Assembly (NCBI GenBank): GCA_014867205.1
Contig: WGUO01000004.1
Coordinates: 1-64,000, forward strand
Length of the DNA stretch: 64,000 nt
Direction of reading: 5' to 3'
Source: Muribaculaceae bacterium
Lineage (GTDB): Bacteria > Bacteroidota > Bacteroidia > Bacteroidales > Muribaculaceae
The notes beneath the pieces are model-generated. The model did no database searches. It was not told where the DNA came from and worked only from the letters and a program-made list of their open reading frames with translations. Position 1 is the stretch's first letter. The number at the start of each line of letters is the position of its first letter. This document shows, one piece after another, positions 57,603 to 64,000 of this stretch. A program made the position numbers and the translations under genes.

Positions 57603-59102
57603 TCAGTCCTTGTTGTAGATGAAGATGGGTTTGGACTCGCGGTTCATGCGGTCGAGGGTGGTCACGGCGTAGGTCGCACCCGGCTCGCCGTCGATCTTCA
57701 CGCGGGTGTAGGGAGTCAGGGCGATAATCGTCTGCGCGTCATCGATATCCTGGGTCTCGCCGGGGAAGAACTGGTAAACCACATACTTGACAACGTCAGT
57801 TGCCGACTGGGTGCGTCCCTGGCGCGGACTTTTCCACGTCAGGAAATAATCCTTGCCGTCACGCTCAATCTTCAGGTCGCTGACCGCCGATGGCTTTTTG
57901 TTCTTGCCGCCATAGGCCGGCGGGAGCGCGATTGTGCTCTGATACTTCATGGCCAGCGAGTCAGCCGCCCCCTTGTAGTTGCCCGTCACCCAGTAGCCGT
58001 GCCACCACACGTTGCCCTTGACGTTGGGCAGACGGCGCGACAATCTCATCTTCGTGTCGAGCTCATTCCGGTCATGGTTGCCGGGATCGGCCACATCCAT
58101 GGTCCGTTTCACATCCTGACCGATATAGATGTCGACGCCGTTGGCGTTGTCGTTCCACCACTGGGCCAGATGACGGCTCGGGGCCGCCTTCGTGTCGAGG
58201 TTCCAGTAAAGCTGCGGCGCAAGATAGTCAATCCATCCCTTGCGCGCCCAAAGCGTCACGTCGGCATAGAGGTCGTCGTAGTTCTGCAGTCCCGAGCTGT
58301 TGCTTCCCTTCGGGTCGCTCTTCTTATTGCGCCAGATGCCGAACGGACTCACACCGAACCTTATCCAGGGCTTCTTATCCTTGATTGTGCGGTGCATCTG
58401 CTCTATGAGCAGGTCGACATTGTGGCGACGCCAGTCGCCACGGTTCATTCCCTCGCCAAATTTTGCATAACTCTTGTCGTCGGGAATCGCCTTGCCAGGA
58501 GCGGGGTATGGGTAGAAGTAGTCGTCGATATGGATGCCGTCGACGTCATAGCGGTCGATGATATCTGTTATGACCTCGCAGATGAAATCACGGTTCTCCT
58601 GATATGCCGGGTCGAAGAGAATCTGCCCGTTGTAGCGGAAGAAACGCTCCGGATGCTTGTTCGACATATGGTCGGCTGCGAGCACCTCCTTGGCTGTCGA
58701 GGTGACACGGTACGGATTGAGCCACGCGTGGAACTCCATTCCGCGCTTGTGGGCCTCCTCGATGGCATACTCCATCGGGTCCCACATGGGCGAGGGTGCC
58801 TTGCCCCTCTTGCCGGTAAGCCATGCGCTCCAAGGCTCGAGGTCGGACTTATAGACAGCGTCGGCAGTCGGGCGGACCTGGAAGAACACGGCGTTGCAGC
58901 CGGCATCCTTGAGTTTGTCGAACTGGTCGCGGATATATGCCTTGGCCTGTTCGGTCGACTTGTTCTGCCACTGGCTCTGGCCTATGACATGCAGCCATGC
59001 GCCGCGGAACTCCCGCTTGGGATTCTGTGCCACGACAGAGGCGATGCCCAGGGCCAGACAGGCTGCTAAGAGTATGGTCTTTCTAAATGCTTTTATTTTC
59101 AT
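57603..59102 (-). CDS. Glycoside hydrolase-like 10 (GHL10/DUF187) exported protein
   Basis: The 499-residue precursor has a signal peptide (cleaved near V-V-A-Q). It then has the DUF187 TIM-barrel pattern R-E-F-R-G-A-W-L-H-V, then A-V-F-F-Q-V-R-P-T-A-D-A-V-Y (about 69-82), W-D-P-M-E-Y-A-I-E-E-A-H-K-R-G-M-E-F-H-A-W-L-N-P-Y-R, and D-G-I-H-I-D-D-Y-F-Y-P. A fibronectin-like segment fills the C-terminus (about 415-490). Relatives are suspected glycosidases of peptidoglycan or glycans. No sugar-uptake genes are adjacent. Confidence 0.9.
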   Translation of the reverse strand: MKIKAFRKTILLAACLALGIASVVAQNPKREFRGAWLHVIGQSQWQNKSTEQAKAYIRDQFDKLKDAGCNAVFFQVRPTADAVYKSDLEPWSAWLTGKRGKAPSPMWDPMEYAIEEAHKRGMEFHAWLNPYRVTSTAKEVLAADHMSNKHPERFFRYNGQILFDPAYQENRDFICEVITDIIDRYDVDGIHIDDYFYPYPAPGKAIPDDKSYAKFGEGMNRGDWRRHNVDLLIEQMHRTIKDKKPWIRFGVSPFGIWRNKKSDPKGSNSSGLQNYDDLYADVTLWARKGWIDYLAPQLYWNLDTKAAPSRHLAQWWNDNANGVDIYIGQDVKRTMDVADPGNHDRNELDTKMRLSRRLPNVKGNVWWHGYWVTGNYKGAADSLAMKYQSTIALPPAYGGKNKKPSAVSDLKIERDGKDYFLTWKSPRQGRTQSATDVVKYVVYQFFPGETQDIDDAQTIIALTPYTRVKIDGEPGATYAVTTLDRMNRESKPIFIYNKD

Positions 59103-59151
59103 TATGTCGTGTGGTCTTCAATTATTATGATAATGGCACCGGGCGTTCTTG

Positions 59152-59913
59152 CTACTGTCCGATGCTGATGCCAAAGAGGGCATAATCCATCAATGCCGGG
59201 TCGTCTGGGCATATCTCGCGCATGCGCGAGGTGATGATCTCGCAGCTCCGGCGGTCGTTGGCCTTGCGGTCGAGTATGCCGAGGTCGCGGGCCGTGTTGC
59301 CCACATGCACGTCGAGGGGTATATAGAGTTTGCTTTTAGGTATGCTTTTCCACACCCCCATGTCGACAATTCCGTCATCCCTGACGAGCCACCGCAGAGC
59401 CATATTGATACGCTTGAGGGCAGTGACGCGCAGGTTGGTCGGCAGACATTGCGCGCAACAGACACCGCCGTTGGCCTGCTCGGTGATGCTCTTCATCTGC
59501 TCTACAAGTCGCCATGCCGGCGCATCATCTTCTCCCGCTCGGATTGAGGCGGCAAAAGCGTCAAGAGACTCGTGACGGCTGTAAATCTCGCGCAGGCCTC
59601 GCAGGTACCAGCTGAAGTCACGCGCGAAAAAAGTGCGGTGTATATTCATGCCCGGGTCAAGATCCTCATATCCGCGGTCCATCATGTAGGCGTAGGGCTG
59701 CTGGTCCATAAGCGTGAGCATCCGCTCCGCATCGCGAAGTATCATGGAGCGCTTGCCCCACGAGATGGCGGCGACAAGCAGCGAGACAATCTCGATGTCG
59801 CGCAAGTCAGAGAACCGGCGAGGAAACTGTACAGGATCCTCGCCGATAAATTCGGGTCTGTTGATGCGGGTGGCCTCGCTCAACAGCAGCTCATTAATCT
59901 CCGACGCTGTCAT
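59152..59913 (-). CDS. TIGR02757-family protein
   Basis: A 253-residue cytoplasmic protein. Family hallmarks are the N-terminal D-P-V-Q-F-P-R-R-F-S-D-L-R-D-I-E-I-V-S-L-L (split) and the C-terminal P-L-D-V-H-V-G-N-T-A-R-D-L-G-I-L, with W-G-K-R in between. The fold is thought to be related to helix-hairpin-helix DNA glycosylases, but the function is not established. It overlaps the lipoprotein gene downstream by 4 bases (ATGA). Confidence 0.9.
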   Translation of the reverse strand: MTASEINELLLSEATRINRPEFIGEDPVQFPRRFSDLRDIEIVSLLVAAISWGKRSMILRDAERMLTLMDQQPYAYMMDRGYEDLDPGMNIHRTFFARDFSWYLRGLREIYSRHESLDAFAASIRAGEDDAPAWRLVEQMKSITEQANGGVCCAQCLPTNLRVTALKRINMALRWLVRDDGIVDMGVWKSIPKSKLYIPLDVHVGNTARDLGILDRKANDRRSCEIITSRMREICPDDPALMDYALFGISIGQ

Positions 59914-60245
59914 TTCGGCGCGTGTCGTTGGATTTCCTCTGCGACCGAGGCGTCAACAGTGCGTACCGTCGAGATGAACGCCGAGTCGAATGCCGCGCGG
60001 CTCTGCGGCAGCGAGTCGAAGCGTGCGCGACGTGATCCGGCCTCGACCAGACGGTGCTGCAACTCGATGGTGTCGTTCCACTTGCTGAAGATAAATGCGC
60101 GGGCGGCATTGCGGCCTTCGAGCCGTGCCTCCTCGATCTGCTGTGCGGTCTCGACGGCCGCCGCCTGCTCACCCTTTGACGAGCAGGCGGCCGCAAGGAC
60201 CATCACTGCGGCAAATGCCGCTATTGTGTGAGGTAAATGTCTCAT
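59910..60245 (-). CDS. Small lipoprotein of unknown function
   Basis: A 111-residue protein with a lipobox A-A-A-C (cysteine 21) and a helical, charged body (E-E-A-R-L-E-G-R-N-A-A-R-A-F-I-F-S-K-W) that may form a single coiled coil. It is translationally coupled to the upstream S9 peptidase gene region (9 bases) and overlaps the TIGR02757 gene by four bases. Confidence 0.8.
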   Translation of the reverse strand: MRHLPHTIAAFAAVMVLAAACSSKGEQAAAVETAQQIEEARLEGRNAARAFIFSKWNDTIELQHRLVEAGSRRARFDSLPQSRAAFDSAFISTVRTVDASVAEEIQRHAPK

Positions 60246-60254
60246 TTGTCTGTG

Positions 60255-62792
60255 TTATTTATTTCCGTACAGGCTGTTCCACCAGCGCGGATCATCCTGC
60301 AGGTATTTGGCAAACCATGCCATGATCGTGTTCTGCCATGCCAGTTTGTTGTCAAAACCGGAGATGACGTGATTCTCATCCTGAACTGTTATGAACTCCA
60401 CATCGCGTCCCAGAATCTTCAGGGCGTTGAAAAGCTGGATGCTCTCGCCGATAGGCACGTTGGTGTCGACGGTGCCGTGAAGCAGCAGGAGAGGTGTGTG
60501 GATCTTGTCGGCGTTGAAGAGCGATCCCTGCTTCGTGAAGAGCTCGGGGTCGGTCCAGGGATAACTCTTGGCGGCCGCCACGCTGTTGTATGAATAGCCC
60601 CAGTAGCCCTCGCCCCAATATGAGGTAACGTTCGAGATGCCGGCATGCGACACGGCAGCCGCGAATATGTCGGTCAGTGTCTGGAGATACTGCGTCATGA
60701 AGCCGCCGTAACTTGCGCCGATGCAGCCGATCTTCTTGTCGTTGACAAACGGATGCTCTTTGCAGAACCTCTTGGTGCCCTCGATAATCTCCTCGGCGGT
60801 GCGCTTGCCCCAGGCGTTGACGTGGCGTGCCGAGTACTCCTGGCCGTAACCGGTGGTGCCGCTCGGGTTAAGCACATATACCACATAGTCGCGTGAGGCG
60901 AATACCTGCGGCGAGTAGAGGTGATAGAATGTGGCGTTCGAGGGGGATGTGCCTCCGTAGTAATATACAATCAGAGGATACTTTTTCGAGGCGTCGAAGT
61001 CAGGGGGCAGACACATCCATCCGTCTACGACCGTGCCGTCGGCGGCTGTGAACTTCCAGGGCTGCATGTCGCCGAACTTTATGTCGCGTGTGGTCTCGGC
61101 CAGCGGGTCGGCCACGAGTGTCGAGGTTCCCTTCTTAAGGTTGTAGAGGTAGGCCGCACCGTCGTTGGTGAAGGAGCCACCGTAGTATGCGAGCCAGGTG
61201 GCCTCATTCTCACCCATGCTGAATCCGCGCACGTAGTCCAGGTCAGACTTCAGACGGTCGATCTTTCCCGATTTGGGGTCGAGGCAGTAGACATACTTCA
61301 TGAAACCGGTCTCACCTAAGAAGTAGATCTTGTTGTCAGCGTGGTTCCACTCGACCCTCGACTCAACAGAGGGGTCGAAATCGCGGGTCATGGCGCGTGC
61401 GCTGCGGCTTGCGATGTCGTAGATGTAGCCCTGGCCGTCGAAGTCGTTGCCGATCTCATGCGGCGCGTAGTTTGCGCCGATGCCGTCGAAGGCTGCCGGA
61501 CCGGCTACGATGAATAGCTCTCGGCCGTCGGGCGAATATACGGCATTGCTCAGAGTGGACTCGAAGTTACGAATCAGTGTGTCGCACCTCAGTGTGTTGA
61601 GGTCCATCTGCACGAGTGTCGTGTTGTAGAAGGGGTAGCGGTCGGGTGTCTGCTGAGCCGAGCCATAGAGCATCTTTCCGCCGTCGGGCGTGAAACTGTA
61701 GATGCTCGTGGTAGAGCCGCCGTAGGTCAAAGGAACCGAGACATGGCTCTTCAGGTCGTAGCGCATTATGTAGCTGCGGTCACGGTCGCCCGGGATGCGG
61801 TCGTCGGGATTCAGGTAGCGGTACATTGGCCCGCTTCCTTTCTCGGCCTCAATCTGCTTGTAGTAGAAGAGATAGCGACCGTCGGGCGAGAAAGTCACGT
61901 CGTTGTCGGGGATTCCCTTGGCCATGACAGATGTGCGCATCGAGGGCACGTCGGTGCGGTATACGTCAAACACGTCGCCACGAGCCGTGGTGAAGCAGAA
62001 GGCCGACTGGCCGGGCAGCCACTGAGCGCGGGTGTCTATATCCTCGCTGAGCACGCGTCCGGTGGCTGTCTCCGACAGGCGCGCGCGCCATATGGTCTCC
62101 TTGGCCGAGACCTGCTCGCGGGTTACGGCGATCAGGTACTTACCGTCGTCAGAGAGGCTCAGTGAGTAGGTGCGCTCTCCGGTCATCGTGGTCAGCGGCG
62201 ACACACGGCGCGACTGTGTCGGAGATGCCGACACTGCGACATCCTTGAACTCGTCGGCAGGCACGAACTCGAGCTTGAAATCGGGTGCGCTCTTATCGTC
62301 AGGCATGCCGAGTATGTCGACCGTAATGTCATAGTCGGCCTCCGGGTTAAGCTCGAGTTCGGTCTCGGCGTCAGCGGGAAGTGAGTCGGCTGCTGACTTG
62401 GTTATCTTTGTCTCGCCGTTTACCTTGACGGCTGCGCGTGCCGTGGAGTTGAGCACAAGGCGACCCTTGGCAAACCGCCCGGCGCGCAGGCGCGACGTGA
62501 ACGTATGGAGCATCGGCACATCGGCCTCGGTGGCGAGGCGCAGACGTCCCGCGGTGTCGGGAACCATCGTGGTCCAGCCGGCAGCCTCCGGACCCGGCAC
62601 ATAGCCGCGTGCCTTCAGCAGGTCCTCGGCCTTGAACGGATTCTCCTTCTGTATCGAGTCGGGGGTGGCGGGCACGAACAGGCGTTCGGCCGGGGCAGCC
62701 TTGAACTCTCTGAAAGTATAGGCCGACGCCATAAGGGCGCCGGCTGCTACTGCCGCTCCCACTGCGAGCAGCATGCCTTCTCTTTTTCTCAT
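60255..62792 (-). CDS. S9-family prolyl oligopeptidase (DPP4-like)
   Basis: From ATG 62792 the product is 845 residues with an N-terminal signal anchor (M-L-L-A-V-G-A-A-V-A-A-G-A-L-M-A-S-A). A beta-propeller (about 220-590) precedes the alpha/beta-hydrolase domain. The nucleophile serine lies in G-A-S-Y-G-G near residue 690, the histidine in D-E-N-H-V near the C-terminus, and the aspartate in T-V-D-T-N. It removes dipeptides from exported peptides in the periplasm. The longer frame from 62825 overlaps the FKBP gene and is less likely. Confidence 0.93.
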   Translation of the reverse strand: MRKREGMLLAVGAAVAAGALMASAYTFREFKAAPAERLFVPATPDSIQKENPFKAEDLLKARGYVPGPEAAGWTTMVPDTAGRLRLATEADVPMLHTFTSRLRAGRFAKGRLVLNSTARAAVKVNGETKITKSAADSLPADAETELELNPEADYDITVDILGMPDDKSAPDFKLEFVPADEFKDVAVSASPTQSRRVSPLTTMTGERTYSLSLSDDGKYLIAVTREQVSAKETIWRARLSETATGRVLSEDIDTRAQWLPGQSAFCFTTARGDVFDVYRTDVPSMRTSVMAKGIPDNDVTFSPDGRYLFYYKQIEAEKGSGPMYRYLNPDDRIPGDRDRSYIMRYDLKSHVSVPLTYGGSTTSIYSFTPDGGKMLYGSAQQTPDRYPFYNTTLVQMDLNTLRCDTLIRNFESTLSNAVYSPDGRELFIVAGPAAFDGIGANYAPHEIGNDFDGQGYIYDIASRSARAMTRDFDPSVESRVEWNHADNKIYFLGETGFMKYVYCLDPKSGKIDRLKSDLDYVRGFSMGENEATWLAYYGGSFTNDGAAYLYNLKKGTSTLVADPLAETTRDIKFGDMQPWKFTAADGTVVDGWMCLPPDFDASKKYPLIVYYYGGTSPSNATFYHLYSPQVFASRDYVVYVLNPSGTTGYGQEYSARHVNAWGKRTAEEIIEGTKRFCKEHPFVNDKKIGCIGASYGGFMTQYLQTLTDIFAAAVSHAGISNVTSYWGEGYWGYSYNSVAAAKSYPWTDPELFTKQGSLFNADKIHTPLLLLHGTVDTNVPIGESIQLFNALKILGRDVEFITVQDENHVISGFDNKLAWQNTIMAWFAKYLQDDPRWWNSLYGNK

Positions 62793-62805
62793 ATTCGTGT
62801 CGGTA

Positions 62806-63333
62806 TTAGTTGTAAGGTTTCTCAAGCGCCTTTATGTCCTTGATCTTCATGTGGTAGATCAGGTTCGTGTAAGGGAGCATAGTGCCGCTCATCTGCGAGC
62901 CGTAGCCGCTGGGGTAGGGCACAATCACTGTCGCAGAGTCTCCCACATGCATTGTGGTCATGGCGATCCACATTCCGATGACGTTGCCGTTAGGCTTGCT
63001 GCGGTAGACGCTGTCGCCGGTGAGCACGCCGTAGGAGTTCTCAAGTTTCTTGCCGTTGATGTCCTCGAGCTCATACTTGATGTCGACTGTCGAGTTAGAC
63101 ATTGCGACAAGGTTGCCGGCGGTCAGCGCGCGGTCATTGTGCCACTTGATGTAGACGGAATTCTGCGGCGCCCAGTCGGGTGTGATCTTCTCGAACTCCT
63201 CGGTATTGATGGCCTTGATGTAGGCATCGTTGGTATCGCGCCATGCGTCGTAGTCATCCGCCTCACCCTTGAGGCAGGACGACAGTGAGAGCGAGGCGAG
63301 GGCTATGCCCGCGTATATCAGTACTCTTTTCAT
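62806..63333 (-). CDS. FKBP-type peptidyl-prolyl isomerase lipoprotein
   Basis: A 175-residue lipoprotein (cysteine 20, S-L-S-S-C). The FKBP fold is visible from about 70 onward (V-D-I-K-Y-E-L-E-D-I-N-G-K-K-L-E-N-S, G-M-W-I-A-M-T-T-M-H-V-G-D-S-A-T-V-I-V-P-Y-P-S-G-Y-G and L-I-Y-H-M-K-I). It probably assists folding of exported proteins. The start lies 30 bases after the LemA stop. Confidence 0.9.
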   Translation of the reverse strand: MKRVLIYAGIALASLSLSSCLKGEADDYDAWRDTNDAYIKAINTEEFEKITPDWAPQNSVYIKWHNDRALTAGNLVAMSNSTVDIKYELEDINGKKLENSYGVLTGDSVYRSKPNGNVIGMWIAMTTMHVGDSATVIVPYPSGYGSQMSGTMLPYTNLIYHMKIKDIKALEKPYN

Positions 63334-63363
63334 GTGTCGTAAAATCTATGGTGAGGTTGATGC

Positions 63364-63951
63364 TCAGAACTTTACCTCGGGGGCCTTCTCCGCACCGGCC
63401 TCGGCCTTGAACTGCGGCTTAGCATCGAAACCGAACCAGCCGGCATAGATGTTGGTGGGGAATTTCTTGATTGCCGTGTTATAGTCGCGCACCACCTCTG
63501 TGTACCGCATGCGCTCGGTGGCGATGCGGTTCTCGGTTCCCTCGAGCTGGGCCTGCAGGTTGAGGAAGTTCTCGTTGGCCTTCAGGTCGGGATAGGCCTC
63601 GCTGACGGCGAGCAGTGACTTGAGGGCACCGCTGAGCTCGTTCTGTGCCTGCTGGTATTTGGCCAGGTTCTCCTCAGTCAGGTCGTCGGCGCTGAGAGTG
63701 ATTGAGGTCGCCTTTGCGCGGGCCTCGGTCACCTTGGTGAGTGTCGCCTCCTCATGGGTGGCATATCCCTTGACGGTGTTGACGAGGTTGGGGATCAGGT
63801 CGGCGCGGCGCTGGTACTGGTTCTCGACCTGTGCCCATGCATGGTCGACGCCCTGCTGCTTCTCGACGAGGCTGTTGTAGTTGCACGACGTCAGGCTTGT
63901 GGCAGCCACAATAGCCACCAGCAGCATCGATATTTTCTTGATGATGTTCAT
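63364..63951 (-). CDS. lemA: LemA-family membrane protein
   Basis: The 195-residue protein has a lipobox-like or anchor N-terminus (L-T-S-C-N-Y-N, cysteine 23). It then has the long helical bundle of LemA proteins: W-A-Q-V-E-N-Q-Y-Q-R-R-A-D-L-I-P-N-L-V near 40-58, A-Y-P-D-L-K-A-N-E-N-F near 119-129, and R-M-R-Y-T-E-V-V-R-D-Y-N near 147-158. The C-terminus W-F-G-F-D-A-K-P-Q-F fits the family. Function is not settled. The start is the last base of interest before the window edge. Confidence 0.92.
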   Translation of the reverse strand: MNIIKKISMLLVAIVAATSLTSCNYNSLVEKQQGVDHAWAQVENQYQRRADLIPNLVNTVKGYATHEEATLTKVTEARAKATSITLSADDLTEENLAKYQQAQNELSGALKSLLAVSEAYPDLKANENFLNLQAQLEGTENRIATERMRYTEVVRDYNTAIKKFPTNIYAGWFGFDAKPQFKAEAGAEKAPEVKF

Positions 63952-64000
63952 TTTCTATTTGTTATGGGAATTCCTGCCGCCGCATGTCTATAGGCGACGG

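Noticed and set aside
57465..59069. A 534-codon open frame antisense to the GHL10 gene
   Set aside because: The opposite strand encodes a complete signal-bearing GHL10 protein; the frame lacks domains, promoter and ribosome-binding site, and it runs through a terminator.

Overview
The window looks like a chromosomal segment of a GC-rich gut Bacteroidales, probably Muribaculaceae or a close relative. This rests on Bacteroidetes-type promoters (TTTG, about 19 bases, TAnnTTTG), weak Shine-Dalgarno sites, many SPII lipoproteins with acidic residues after the cysteine, BACON and MACPF domains, GldE, TIGR02757 and M3/M16/S9 peptidases. The family-level placement is inference.

Positions 1-603: left flank with a truncated ECF sigma factor, a cluster of short repeats resembling an IS21-family end, and a hairpin terminator. 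Positions 604-15488: a candidate 14.9-kb integrative element. It is bounded by a 15-bp direct repeat of the 3' end of tRNA-Phe, with an IntDOT-like tyrosine recombinase next to the intact tRNA (15475-15547). Its cargo is a two-gene AlbA/Schlafen-like plus ABC-type ATPase module (possible defence), two excisionase-like HTH proteins, a hairpin-rich region before an orphan mobilization protein, a degenerate NtrC-type regulator, an MFP-RND-OMF efflux operon with a divergent AraC regulator, and a 26-codon HAD remnant.

Positions 15549-25300: core chromosome with a polysaccharide flippase, a GIN-domain protein, DusB, an M16 protease, a TPR membrane protein, a lipid kinase, a candidate structured small RNA (22736-22966) and an M3 oligopeptidase.

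Positions 25414-38225: the most unusual part. Seven consecutive leftward genes all encode predicted lipoproteins: a small one, three MACPF-type proteins (two with BACON domains), one of unknown function, a BMP/PnrA-like binding protein, and a type-1 periplasmic-binding domain fused to a legumain-like (C13) caspase-fold protease. A 42-codon single-helix membrane peptide with its own promoter lies just upstream, and a membrane-anchored TPR/AraC regulator is divergent. I infer one regulated surface system in which pore-forming-type proteins act with ligand-binding proteins and a cysteine protease. The combination is unfamiliar to me; its function is not known.

Positions 38245-64000: housekeeping genes. 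These are an endonuclease/exonuclease/phosphatase, two rhomboid proteases, HU, ArgS, a laccase-domain purine nucleosidase, a BI-1 protein, PNPase, a redoxin-like lipoprotein, an eIF1/SUI1 protein, a RecB/AddA-like helicase-nuclease, NfeD and a stomatin, GldE, a phosphopantetheinyl transferase, a small XRE regulator, a GHL10 hydrolase, a TIGR02757 protein, an S9 peptidase, an FKBP isomerase and LemA. Very long perfect hairpins serve as terminators between several convergent genes.
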